The notes under the pieces were generated by a model that saw only the letters and a program-made list of their open reading frames with translations, had not been told where the DNA came from and did not search any database. The position numbers and the translations under genes are program-made. Source: Hyphomicrobiales bacterium (GTDB lineage Bacteria > Pseudomonadota > Alphaproteobacteria > Rhizobiales > Rhizobiaceae). From it: a DNA stretch of 64,000 bases. The DNA is taken from assembly GCA_900471925.1 (NCBI GenBank), contig UCGV01000026.1, positions 124,001 to 188,000 on the forward strand, written 5' to 3'. This document shows positions 23,640 through 31,498 of this stretch, in pieces (the stretch's first letter is position 1; every line of letters starts with the position of its first letter).

Positions 23640-24578
23640 GTGGAAACGGCCTGGCTTGCCGACCTCAAGGCACTCGCGGAAACCCTGAACTTTTCGCGCG
23701 CCGCTGAAAAGCGCAACATCACGCAGCCCGCCTTCGGCCGCCGCATCAAATCGCTGGAAGATTGGTGCGGCGCAGAACTCGTCGACCGCTCCACGCACCG
23801 CCTGAAGCTGACGCCAGCGGGGGAAGCGATGCTGGCGGCGGCCGATGATGTCACCGCCCGTCTGGAGCGCGCCGTCAGCGAGATCGGCCAGATGCGGGCG
23901 GCGACTTCGACAGTCACCTTCGCCGCCACCCACGCGCTCTCCTTCATCTTCTTTCCCGGCTGGATTCAGGCCCTCGGCCACGCGGCATCGACCATGCCGA
24001 TCCGCCTGCTCTCCGACAATATGAACGAGTGCGAGCGCATCATGGCGGAAGGACGCGCGCAATTCCTGCTTTGCCACGACCACGAAAACAGCCGCATCCG
24101 CCTCGACAAAAGCGCCTATCGACAACTGGAACTTGCCACCGACCGCCTCATCCCCGTCAGCGGCAAGGGCACAGAGGGCCGGCCCCTTCACAGCATTTCC
24201 GAAACGGCAGATCGCCCGCTCCCGCATCTTGCCTTCGAGGAAACATCGGGCATGGGCCGCATCCTCTCATCGGCACTGGCAGCCCGCAGCCATCAGCTTG
24301 ATCTGACGACCGTCTTCACCTCGCATCTCGCCATGACGCTCAAAGCACTCGCCATCGAAGGCAAGGGCATCGCGTGGATACCGGAGAGCCTTGCGACCGA
24401 CGAGATGGGACCATCAGGACGACTGGCCTCGGCCGGCTCGTCGGATTGGGCCATCGATGTAAAAATCGTTCTGATCCGGCCGCGCCAGCGCATGAGCGAA
24501 ATCGCAGAGAACTTCTGGAGCCTCGCGCAAGGTGCCGCGGCGAAGGCAGGGCCTATTTCATCGGCGCCGCCTGCCTGA
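23640..24578 (+). CDS. LysR family regulator, probable tartrate regulator
   Basis: LysR-type regulator of 312 residues. The winged HTH spans residues 5-62 (LADLKALAETLNFSRAAEKR, ITQPAFGRRIKSLEDW), followed by an effector-binding domain. Translation appears to start at GTG 23640. Gene order (divergent from tarD) suggests it controls D-tartrate use. The 3' end overlaps the convergent flavoprotein gene by 26 bp. Confidence 0.9.
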   Translation: METAWLADLKALAETLNFSRAAEKRNITQPAFGRRIKSLEDWCGAELVDRSTHRLKLTPAGEAMLAAADDVTARLERAVSEIGQMRAATSTVTFAATHALSFIFFPGWIQALGHAASTMPIRLLSDNMNECERIMAEGRAQFLLCHDHENSRIRLDKSAYRQLELATDRLIPVSGKGTEGRPLHSISETADRPLPHLAFEETSGMGRILSSALAARSHQLDLTTVFTSHLAMTLKALAIEGKGIAWIPESLATDEMGPSGRLASAGSSDWAIDVKIVLIRPRQRMSEIAENFWSLAQGAAAKAGPISSAPPA

Positions 24579-26250
24579 GTGCCGCATGAATATCGCTGAC
24601 GACGGCAGCTCCCTCGCCGACGGCCGCCGCAACCCGCTTTGTCGAGCCGGCCCGAACATCGCCGATCGCAAAGACATTCGGTAAGCTGGTCTCCAGCAGC
24701 AGCGCCGGCCGCCCCAACTCTTCCTCGACCTCGGGGCTGAAACCCGTGCCGGTGCGAATGAAGCCCTTGTCATCAGTCTTGATGCGGCACTTGATCCAGT
24801 CCGTATTCGGATCGGCACCAATGAACATGAAGACCTTGCGCAGATCGTAACTCTTCTCGCGCTGGCTTTCGAAATTCGTGACGGTCGCGGCCAGACGTCC
24901 GTAGGGATCTCCGGAGAGTGCCGTCAGCTCGCAGCCCACATGCATCTCCACATTCGGCAAGGCCGCGATACGGTCGATCAGATAGGTGGACATGGTCTCG
25001 GTCAGGCTTCGGCGTATCACCAGATGCAGACGCCGCACGCGCGGCGCCAGGAAGGCCACCGCCTGCCCGGCCGAATTGCCGCCGCCGACAAGGGCGATAT
25101 CGTCGTTCTCGCAGAGCTTGGCCTCGATAGCCGAGGCCCAGTAGGCAATGCCGGCGCCCTCGAACTGCGCAATGTCGGGAATGCTGGGCCGGCGGTACTT
25201 GGCCCCTGACGCGATGACGACGGTCTTCGCCTTCACCGCCCGGTCGCCGGCAACCCGCAGCACCATCGGCTCGCTGCGGCGCTTACCCGCAGGTGCCGGC
25301 ACCAGCTCGTGAACATCGAGCGGCAGCGCAATCTCCGCCCCGAATTTAAGCGCCTGATTGAAGGCGCGCGCCGCCAGCGCATGCCCGGAAATGCCGGTCG
25401 GAAAACCGAGATAGTTTTCGATGCGCGAGGAACTGCCGGCCTGCCCGCCGACCGAACGAGAATCGATCACAATGACGCTCAAGCCTTCAGACGCCGCATA
25501 GACGGCAGCCGCCAGCCCCGAAGGCCCGGCACCCACGATCGCCACGTCATAGACGGCATCGGGATTGAGCTCCGGCGTAATGCCGAGGCAGCAGGCGGCC
25601 TCCACATCGGTCGGGTGCTTCAGCACCGTGCCATTGGGGCAGACCATCAGCGGCAGGTCGTCGGCGTGAATACCGAGCCTTTCCACCAGCGCCCGCCCCT
25701 CCTGATCGGCGGCAGCATCGAGCACGACATGCGGATAGCCGCTGCGCGACAGAAAGCCTTGCAGGCGCGTCAGATCACGGTCTCCGGGATGGCCGATCAG
25801 GATCGAGCCCGAGCCGCCGAACTGGATCAACTCCACGCGGCGCAGAATATAGGCACGCATGATGATTTCGCCGATCTCGGCCGAGCCGATGATCAGCGCC
25901 TTCAGATGCGCGGCATCGAAGGCCAACGCCACGCATCCGTCAGGCCCCGCCCGACCGCCGGCAATCGTCGGTCGCCCCGAAAGCTGGCTGACCTCGCCTG
26001 AAAGCTGCCCGGCGCCATGGCTGGTGATCAGGGCATCCGGAACCGACAACCCGTCATGCCGGAAGGCATCGATCCGGCCCGACAGGACCAGCCATGCCGG
26101 CACATTACGGTCGCCGATCTGGTAGACGGCCTCGCCTGGCGCGAAGCTATGCGGGCCACTGCTGGCAAAACGCGTCGCCATCTGCACCTGCGCGGCGCTC
26201 AGCACCGGAAACATCTGGTAGTGGCGGGATTCGAGATTATCGGCGCCCAT
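24553..26250 (-). CDS. Thioredoxin reductase-like flavoprotein with cNMP-binding domain
   Basis: Fusion of 565 residues: N-terminal cyclic-nucleotide-binding fold (about 15-130; FAPGEAVYQIGDRNVPAWLV), a middle glutaredoxin-like segment (about 145-230) and a C-terminal TrxB-like FAD/NAD(P)H oxidoreductase (about 245-560; VAIVGAGPSGLAAAVYAA, ALVGGGNSAGQ, VFAIGDVRAG). The redox CxxC of thioredoxin reductase is absent: the corresponding site reads AYWASAIEAKLC. It therefore probably passes electrons elsewhere or senses. It is followed on the same strand as a unit with the UBP zinc-finger gene 10 bp upstream, an association seen in other bacteria. Confidence 0.88.
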   Translation of the reverse strand: MGADNLESRHYQMFPVLSAAQVQMATRFASSGPHSFAPGEAVYQIGDRNVPAWLVLSGRIDAFRHDGLSVPDALITSHGAGQLSGEVSQLSGRPTIAGGRAGPDGCVALAFDAAHLKALIIGSAEIGEIIMRAYILRRVELIQFGGSGSILIGHPGDRDLTRLQGFLSRSGYPHVVLDAAADQEGRALVERLGIHADDLPLMVCPNGTVLKHPTDVEAACCLGITPELNPDAVYDVAIVGAGPSGLAAAVYAASEGLSVIVIDSRSVGGQAGSSSRIENYLGFPTGISGHALAARAFNQALKFGAEIALPLDVHELVPAPAGKRRSEPMVLRVAGDRAVKAKTVVIASGAKYRRPSIPDIAQFEGAGIAYWASAIEAKLCENDDIALVGGGNSAGQAVAFLAPRVRRLHLVIRRSLTETMSTYLIDRIAALPNVEMHVGCELTALSGDPYGRLAATVTNFESQREKSYDLRKVFMFIGADPNTDWIKCRIKTDDKGFIRTGTGFSPEVEEELGRPALLLETSLPNVFAIGDVRAGSTKRVAAAVGEGAAVVSDIHAALRQAAPMK

Positions 26251-26260
26251 GTCGATATCC

Positions 26261-26563
26261 TCAATAAAACTGCGGGATCGGGCCGCGCTGCGGCGTCTGG
26301 TCGGGCAATCTCACCATTTTCTGGTCGAGATAGCACCAGCCCCAGCCTTCCGGCGGATCATAGCCCTCGATGATCGGATGGCCGGTCGCATGGAAATGCG
26401 CGGTCGCATGTTTTCCATCAGATTGATCGCAGCATCCGACATGGCCGCATTCCCGGCAAAGCCGAAGATGAACCCAGCCCTGGCCTTCTTCCAGGCATTC
26501 CTCGCAGCCGAGCGTCCTCGGCTCCACGGATCGAACGCCTGCAACATGCTCACATCCCGACAT
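26261..26563 (-). CDS. UBP-type zinc finger protein
   Basis: Protein of 100 residues that is essentially one ZnF-UBP domain: CEH near the N-terminus, CEECLEEGQGWVHLRLCREC, HVGCCD and the closing HATGHPIIEG. In eukaryotes this fold binds the ubiquitin C-terminus; bacterial copies bind zinc and their ligand is unknown. It is 10 bp upstream of, and co-oriented with, the cNMP/TrxR-like flavoprotein. Start MSGCEH is chosen because the domain begins there. The gap 26564-26715 should hold the operon promoter. Confidence 0.88.
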   Translation of the reverse strand: MSGCEHVAGVRSVEPRTLGCEECLEEGQGWVHLRLCRECGHVGCCDQSDGKHATAHFHATGHPIIEGYDPPEGWGWCYLDQKMVRLPDQTPQRGPIPQFY

Positions 26564-26715
26564 CTGGCTCTCCGCTGGCGATTGAAATCTCAGCCCTGGG
26601 AAGACCATAGATCACGCAATGGCGTTCTGTATCTATACGCAAGTGTTAGAGCCGCATCTTTGCGGCAAATGATGGCGGCGAAAAATGGCGCTAGCCCCGC
26701 ATCCTCAGGGGCGGA

Positions 26716-26988
26716 TCACGGGCGCACCCCGACATGACTGCCGATCCTGTCGCCCTTTTTGACAATGACGGTCGCTTCGGCCGCCATCGGCTCGGTACGG
26801 TCGACCGCGAACCAGGAGGCGATCAGGACGAGAACCGCTACTGCGATCAGCGGCGGGCCGAGATAGACGATCAGGAGGGAGTAAAGCGATCTCGCAGGCG
26901 AGCTTTTTTCCGGTACCAGAATTCGGTACCGGATCATTTCCAGAGCTTGCATCCGCTGCGCAAGATCGTTGTCGTCAGCGCTCGTCAT
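26716..26988 (-). CDS. Small single-pass membrane protein
   Basis: Reading frame of 90 residues (MTSADDNDLAQRMQALEMIR...). It has a soluble N-terminus, one transmembrane helix (about residues 46-66, PPLIAVAVLVLIASWFAV) and a short C-terminal tail. No family recognised. The start codon overlaps the end of the 51-codon frame upstream by 14 nt, which suggests translational coupling and supports both as genes. Lower GC than neighbours. Confidence 0.5.
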   Translation of the reverse strand: MTSADDNDLAQRMQALEMIRYRILVPEKSSPARSLYSLLIVYLGPPLIAVAVLVLIASWFAVDRTEPMAAEATVIVKKGDRIGSHVGVRP

Positions 26989-27130
26989 CAAAAGCCACGA
27001 ACGGAATGGAGGAGATGTCGAACGACAAGGGAACATCGAGACTCTGGTAGAGCCCTCGGACGCTATAGTAGGCACCGCCCCACATCAGCAAGCTAAGTTG
27101 AAGCGCAATGAAGAGAGAATAAATCCTCAT
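26975..27130 (-). CDS. Small membrane/secreted protein, 51 residues
   Basis: MRIYSLFIALQLSLLMWGGA starts with a hydrophobic helix, then a polar segment ending PFVAFDDER. The stop lies 14 nt inside the next gene (start 26988). No family recognised, and no strong ribosome binding site; support comes from the helix, overlap coupling and shared orientation. The upstream DNA to about 27420 is AT-rich. Confidence 0.42.
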   Translation of the reverse strand: MRIYSLFIALQLSLLMWGGAYYSVRGLYQSLDVPLSFDISSIPFVAFDDER

Positions 27131-27427
27131 AATGTTCGCCACTGTTTACTGGTTGACGCTACAAAACTCTCGAAATTAATCGGACCCATACTCGACAGGC
27201 GACATCATTCATTGCGTTCCTATCAGAAACTAGGGGATATTACTATTATTAAAGTCACACCTAAAAGAGGGAATAATAACCCGAAAGAGTAAAACCGCAG
27301 CATCTCAAAAGGATTATACTTCGAGCCGATCTGGCTATCATACACGCCTTAGTGGTGATGACTTTCAAAAAACGCCTTCAGCCAGCGCGCCGTACCAGAA
27401 CCGAAATGGCCGGATCGGCCGGCAGCC
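27131..27427. other. AT-rich gene-free stretch
   Basis: About 300 bp with clearly lower GC than the rest of the window, including TATTACTATTATTAAAG-like runs. I see no coding frame with a ribosome binding site, no hairpin and no repeat. It may be recently acquired DNA together with the two small genes to its left. Confidence 0.4.
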
Positions 27428-27829
27428 TCAAAACCAGAGATCGCGCACGCACCGTCCCTTGGACGGCAGGTCGTCGAACGTTTCGAGCCCGTCGAAATGA
27501 TCGATCGGCAGATCCACGACGAGATCAGGCTCGGCGAGCCTGATATTGACCGCCATGCGCCGGCGGCCATCCTTGTTCAGGCGCAGTCCGCGCCAGCTGA
27601 GCACGCAGGCGCAGGTCGGGCAGAACAGGATTTCGAGCGAGGATGTCTCCGGCCCTGTGCGCGTATAGGAGCCGGTCTCGCCCCGCATGGCGATGCGCTC
27701 GCCCTCGTAATCATAGGCCCAGAGCGTGCCGTAGCGCCGGCAGAGCGTGCAGTTGCAAGCCGTGATCGAGCCCGGATCACCCTCCAGCGTCCAGCCCGTC
27801 TTGCCGCAGTGACAGGAACCAATCAGCAT
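27428..27829 (-). CDS. GFA family zinc protein
   Basis: Protein of 133 residues of the glutathione-dependent formaldehyde-activating enzyme-like (CENP-V/GFA) family. Zinc ligands are visible as SCHCG (Cys6, Cys8), CNCTLC (Cys25, 27, 30) and CPTCACVLSW. Most members have no proven reaction. ATG 27829 with GGAG upstream is preferred over GTG 27835. The start overlaps the end of a coding-like frame that follows the AHSA1 gene. Confidence 0.88.
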   Translation of the reverse strand: MLIGSCHCGKTGWTLEGDPGSITACNCTLCRRYGTLWAYDYEGERIAMRGETGSYTRTGPETSSLEILFCPTCACVLSWRGLRLNKDGRRRMAVNIRLAEPDLVVDLPIDHFDGLETFDDLPSKGRCVRDLWF

Positions 27830-27975
27830 CGACACCGCTCCTCTTCGTGGCCGAGAGCGATATCCTGCCTCATCGGCATGACATCCGCAAACTTGCCGGT
27901 ACGGTCACGGGCCGCCACGCCGCAGACCACGAAGGGCAGCGCGTGGCGGTCGATTGCGATGGCATCTGCCGTCGT
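27823..27975 (-). other. Coding-like frame directly after the AHSA1 stop
   Basis: In the same frame as the AHSA1 gene and immediately after its TGA (27976-27978), 50 codons remain open with strong G/C third positions, giving residues such as DRHALPFVVCGVAARDRTGK. The frame ends in TGA inside the ATGCTGA that starts the GFA gene. It lacks a good start codon. Possibilities are a C-terminal part cut off by a nonsense mutation, or a gene remnant. Confidence 0.3.
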
Positions 27976-28416
27976 TCAGTCCCAGTCGATGCTGATCAGC
28001 ACGTCTCCGGGAAAGGGCCGGCCCTTGCCCGTCTCCAGCATCGCCTTCAGGCTCATCAGGAACGTGGCCCATTTGGTGCTGCAATGGTGCATGAAATCCA
28101 CCTGCTCGCGCCAGCCCTGGTGCCGGAAACGGATCGTCGTGCCATCGCCTTCCGCCTGCAGATCCCAGACGACACGGGTGCCGATCCATTCCGTGGGGCC
28201 ATCCACAACCTCCCAGACCACGCGGCTGCCCGGCACCCGCTCCAGCACCTTCATGTCGAAGAAGCCGCGCTCGCCGAACTGGAAGTGGATGACATCGCCT
28301 GCCTGATCGCGCGTATCGTCCGTCCACCACGCCGCCAGCGCATCGCGCCGGGTGATCGCGCCATAGACATCGAGTGGCGGCGCCTGGATGCCGACCCTGT
28401 GCAGAATATCGAACAT
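27976..28416 (-). CDS. SRPBCC/AHSA1 family protein
   Basis: Protein of 146 residues of the START/Bet v1-like AHSA1 family: PLDVYGAITRRDALAAWWTD opens the fold, followed by GERGFFDMKVLERVPGSRVVWE and a C-terminal helix (STKWATFLMSLKAMLETGKG) typical of the family. It has a hydrophobic ligand cavity of unknown specificity. A GGAAGG ribosome binding site lies upstream. Probably transcribed with the downstream GFA gene. Confidence 0.88.
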   Translation of the reverse strand: MFDILHRVGIQAPPLDVYGAITRRDALAAWWTDDTRDQAGDVIHFQFGERGFFDMKVLERVPGSRVVWEVVDGPTEWIGTRVVWDLQAEGDGTTIRFRHQGWREQVDFMHHCSTKWATFLMSLKAMLETGKGRPFPGDVLISIDWD

Positions 28417-28551
28417 GCTCTCTTTCCTTCCTGTGTGACGCCGACCCTTTGCCGGCTCTGACGGGAGGACGATGCGGGAGAATGCGAGCAGGGTGTGAGT
28501 GACAATCATGACGGGATTCGAATGGATCGCCACCTCGCGAAACAGGACCGC

Positions 28552-28585
28552 TTGACTCCACCCAAAATGAGAACATAATAGGAAC
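28552..28585 (+). promoter_or_regulatory. SOS (LexA) box within a sigma70 promoter
   Basis: GAACATAATAGGAAC (28571-28585) fits exactly the alphaproteobacterial LexA consensus GAAC-N7-GAAC. It sits on the -10 (CATAAT, 28574-28579) of a promoter with -35 TTGACT (28552-28557) and a 16-nt spacer, so LexA binding would block transcription of the two small genes at 28652 and 28900. Confidence 0.78.
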
Positions 28586-28651
28586 ATCCATGGCGCTGCG
28601 GCCGCCACCCCGACATTGAGAACCGATACGCTCTGCAAGGAGAATGAGAAC

Positions 28652-28903
28652 ATGCGCCCGCAATTGGCCCCGAAAACACCGGACAAGGCATTCGAAAACG
28701 CCGACCTCAGCTGGGAGGTCGAGGCCGTGCTCTCCTGGCACGACGAGGATGCCAAGGCCGCCATCGCCACGCTGCTGCAGGATTGCCGCCACCTGCGCTC
28801 GCAGCTCGCCCTTGTCGAGGGGGCCATGAGCCGCGGCATGGTACGCGGCTGGCGCCCCTCCTTCGAGCGGCCATCGCTGGAAACCACCCCTGAACGGCAA
28901 TGA
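28652..28903 (+). CDS. Small protein, probable SOS-regulated
   Basis: Protein of 83 residues (MRPQLAPKTPDKAFENADLS...), mostly helical in appearance, with EVEAVLSWHDEDAKAAIATL and an amphipathic DCRHLRSQLALVEGAM segment. No known domain recognised. AAGGAG at 28638-28642 is 9 nt from this ATG. The first gene behind a consensus SOS promoter, overlapping the next gene by ATGA. A DNA-damage role is inferred only from that promoter. Confidence 0.7.
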   Translation: MRPQLAPKTPDKAFENADLSWEVEAVLSWHDEDAKAAIATLLQDCRHLRSQLALVEGAMSRGMVRGWRPSFERPSLETTPERQ

Positions 28904-29166
28904 AACACCGTCGCAGCATCGAACTCGTCCCCGGTCACGAGGCCGTCCAGACCGATATGGAAACGCCGGGCACGCTGCCGCAATGGTATGTGCTGCATGC
29001 CCGCTGTCCGGCCTGCCAGCACCAGACGCAGATCAACCGGGGAACACTCGCCTATGGCCCAACCAGGGATGTTTCTCTCGCAGGTATCGGGCGCCGGCTG
29101 ATCTGCACCGCTTGCGGTAACCGCAGGACAAACGAGCTTTTGATCGGCAAGCTGCCGCGCGATTGA
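28900..29166 (+). CDS. Small zinc-ribbon-like protein, probable SOS-regulated
   Basis: Protein of 88 residues with two CxxC knuckles, CPAC (36-39) and CTAC (69-72), about 30 residues apart, suggesting a zinc ribbon. The rest contains basic patches (MKHRRSIEL, GIGRRL, GNRRT). No named family recognised. Translationally coupled to the upstream gene through ATGA. Convergent with the isomerase gene at 29191. Confidence 0.75.
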   Translation: MKHRRSIELVPGHEAVQTDMETPGTLPQWYVLHARCPACQHQTQINRGTLAYGPTRDVSLAGIGRRLICTACGNRRTNELLIGKLPRD

Positions 29167-29190
29167 TGCCTGTGAGCGAAGAAAAAGCGG

Positions 29191-29955
29191 CTACTTCAGG
29201 AACCGGCTGAGATAGGCATAGCTGCGGGCCGCAAATTCGAAGGGCAGCCGCGGATTGTCGTGCTCCACGACGAAAAGCTGCGCCCCGCTTGCCACGGCCT
29301 GCCGCCACAGTGACGGCCATAGCAGCACGCCGGAGCCGACATTCGCCCAGCCGTCCTCATCCGGTTCCCCATCGCCGGCCGCCTGATCCTTGACATGAAC
29401 GGAGGCCAGCACATCGGCATAGCGCCTGATCCATTCGCCCGCATTGGGCTGGGCGCGCGCCAGCCAGGCAATATCCGCCTGCCAGGCGAGCGGGCTGCCC
29501 TTCGCCGCCTCGAACATCAGCTCGAAACCGTAGCGCCCGCCGATCGTGCGCTCGAAACCCGCGGTCTTGTTGTGATAGCCGAGCACGATACCATCGGCTT
29601 TCAGCTGCCCGGCGAGTGCGCCGAGCTCATGGCCGAGCCGCTGCCAGGCGCCCTTCGTCTCCTTCGCCACATCAGGGGCTGGATGCGGCACGAAAAGCTG
29701 GCCGATGCCGCATTGCTGGCAAGCCTCGACGAAACGCTGCCGCTCGCCGCGCAGCGCCGCAAATCCGACATGCGCGGAGGGCGCAACAAGCCCGTTATCG
29801 GCAAGCCCGGCCTTCAGCAGACCAGCATCGCGCAAATGCCCTTCCAGCGGCTCCACCGCGCCATACCCAGCGGAAGCCGCCTTTTCGAGCTGCGTGCCGA
29901 GATCGCCGAGACCGCGCATCGAATAAAGCTGCAGCGAAAGCATCGGCTTCGTCAT
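29191..29955 (-). CDS. Sugar phosphate isomerase/epimerase family (TIM barrel)
   Basis: AP endonuclease 2-like TIM-barrel protein of 254 residues (xylose isomerase-like superfamily): LSLQLYSMRGLGD opens strand 1, SAHVGF and VLGYHNK carry metal-site histidines, followed by WQADIAWLARA, SVHVKDQ and a final FVVEHDNP with the acidic ligand. Probably isomerises or epimerises a sugar or inositol derivative. Start MTKPMLSL follows an AAGGA ribosome binding site. Confidence 0.88.
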   Translation of the reverse strand: MTKPMLSLQLYSMRGLGDLGTQLEKAASAGYGAVEPLEGHLRDAGLLKAGLADNGLVAPSAHVGFAALRGERQRFVEACQQCGIGQLFVPHPAPDVAKETKGAWQRLGHELGALAGQLKADGIVLGYHNKTAGFERTIGGRYGFELMFEAAKGSPLAWQADIAWLARAQPNAGEWIRRYADVLASVHVKDQAAGDGEPDEDGWANVGSGVLLWPSLWRQAVASGAQLFVVEHDNPRLPFEFAARSYAYLSRFLK

Positions 29956-30146
29956 CGCTGGTCCTTCGCTACATTCACAGCCTCCGCCCCTTCCCGGCAC
30001 CGAATCCACACTGCCACTATTTCATCCTTCGCGCATATTGCGAGTACAAAACACCCGATCGAACCGCCAAACCAGGCAGAGTTTGCCTTGAACTGCCGCC
30101 CCGGAGCCACTACCGGTTACAGTACAAAGCCCTTCAGGATAACCCG

Positions 30147-31490
30147 TTGCCAGCATTCCCCTTCTCCGAATCCGATCCCATCCGCCATCACGTGCCGCTT
30201 CCGAAATCCTCCGATGTCGTCATCATCGGCGGCGGCGTCATCGGCGTCACCACCGCCCTGTTTCTGGCAAAGCGCGGGATATCCGTGACGCTGGTCGAAA
30301 AGGGCCGCATCGCGGCCGAGCAATCCTCTCGCAACTGGGGCTGGATCAGGAAGCAGGGCCGCGACGCGGCCGAACTCCCCATCGTCATCGAAGCCATCAG
30401 GCTCTGGACGGAACTGGCAGCAGAATGCGGTAAGGATATCGGCTTGACGCAATCAGGCGTCACCTATCTCGCCAATTCCGACAAGGACATGGCCGGCTTC
30501 GACACCTTCATGAAGCTCGCCGCCACCTACGATCTCGATACCCGCCTTCTCGACAGCCGCGAGACATCAGCCCTCTTCAACGGCATGTCACAAAAATTCA
30601 CCGGCGCCATGACGACGCCGTCGGATCTGCGCGCAGAACCCTGGCTCGCCGTGCCGGCCCTTGCCAAGCTTGCCGCCCGCCTCGGCGTCACCATCATCGA
30701 AAACTGCGCGGCCCGCAGCCTCGATCTCTCCGCCGGCAGGATCAGCGGCCTCTGTACCGAGCAAGGCCGTATCGAAACCTCCACCGTGCTGGTCTCGGGC
30801 GGTGCCTGGTCATCGCTCTTCCTCAGAAACCACGGCATCTCCATCCCGCAGCTTGCCGTGCGCGCCACCGTCGCCGCCACCGAGCCGATGGCCGAAATCC
30901 ATGCCGGCGCCGTCGCCGGCGCCGATGTCGCCTTCCGCCGCCGGCAGGATGGCGGCTACACGCTGGCGCCCTCGACGCACCTCCTGCATCTCGGCCCCGA
31001 TGCCTTCCGCCACGCCGTCAAATACCTGCCCGCCCTGCTCGCCCATCCTTCCGGCACCCGCTATTCGCCGACGGCACCAACCGGCTACCCGGACAGCTGG
31101 TCCACACCGCGCAAATGGACGGCGGACGAGCAAAGCCCATTCGAGCGGATGCGCGTGCTGAACCCTGCCCCCGAACAGGCGAGCATCGAAGCGATCCAGC
31201 GTGATTTCAAACGCCTCTTCCCGCAATTCGAAACCGTACGCCTGAAGACAAGATGGGCCGGCATGATCGATGCCATGCCCGATATCGTCCCGATCGTCGA
31301 CCGCGCCGCCGCCATATCAGGCCTCTTCGTCGCCACCGGCATGAGCGGCCACGGCTTCGGCATCGGCCCAGGCATCGGCCGCATCGTCGCCGATCTTATC
31401 GCCGGCAACGCCCCCGGCCACGACCTGACCCGCTTCCGCCTCTCCCGCTTTTCCGACGGCAGCCGCATCCGGCCGGGGCCGGCGATCTGA
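30147..31490 (+). CDS. FAD-dependent oxidoreductase, DadA-like
   Basis: Flavoprotein of 447 residues of the DAO superfamily: DVVIIGGGVIGVTTALFLAK (about residues 20-39) binds the FAD adenosine, RNWGWIRKQGRD follows, and GLFVATGMSGHGFGIGPGIG closes the FAD site near the C-terminus. Likely deaminates or dehydrogenates an amino acid or N-methyl amine. Translation probably starts at TTG 30147, since AGGA lies 7 nt upstream and no ATG fits. The divergent isomerase gene may share its promoter region. Confidence 0.88.
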   Translation: MPAFPFSESDPIRHHVPLPKSSDVVIIGGGVIGVTTALFLAKRGISVTLVEKGRIAAEQSSRNWGWIRKQGRDAAELPIVIEAIRLWTELAAECGKDIGLTQSGVTYLANSDKDMAGFDTFMKLAATYDLDTRLLDSRETSALFNGMSQKFTGAMTTPSDLRAEPWLAVPALAKLAARLGVTIIENCAARSLDLSAGRISGLCTEQGRIETSTVLVSGGAWSSLFLRNHGISIPQLAVRATVAATEPMAEIHAGAVAGADVAFRRRQDGGYTLAPSTHLLHLGPDAFRHAVKYLPALLAHPSGTRYSPTAPTGYPDSWSTPRKWTADEQSPFERMRVLNPAPEQASIEAIQRDFKRLFPQFETVRLKTRWAGMIDAMPDIVPIVDRAAAISGLFVATGMSGHGFGIGPGIGRIVADLIAGNAPGHDLTRFRLSRFSDGSRIRPGPAI

Positions 31491-31498
31491 GTATTTAC

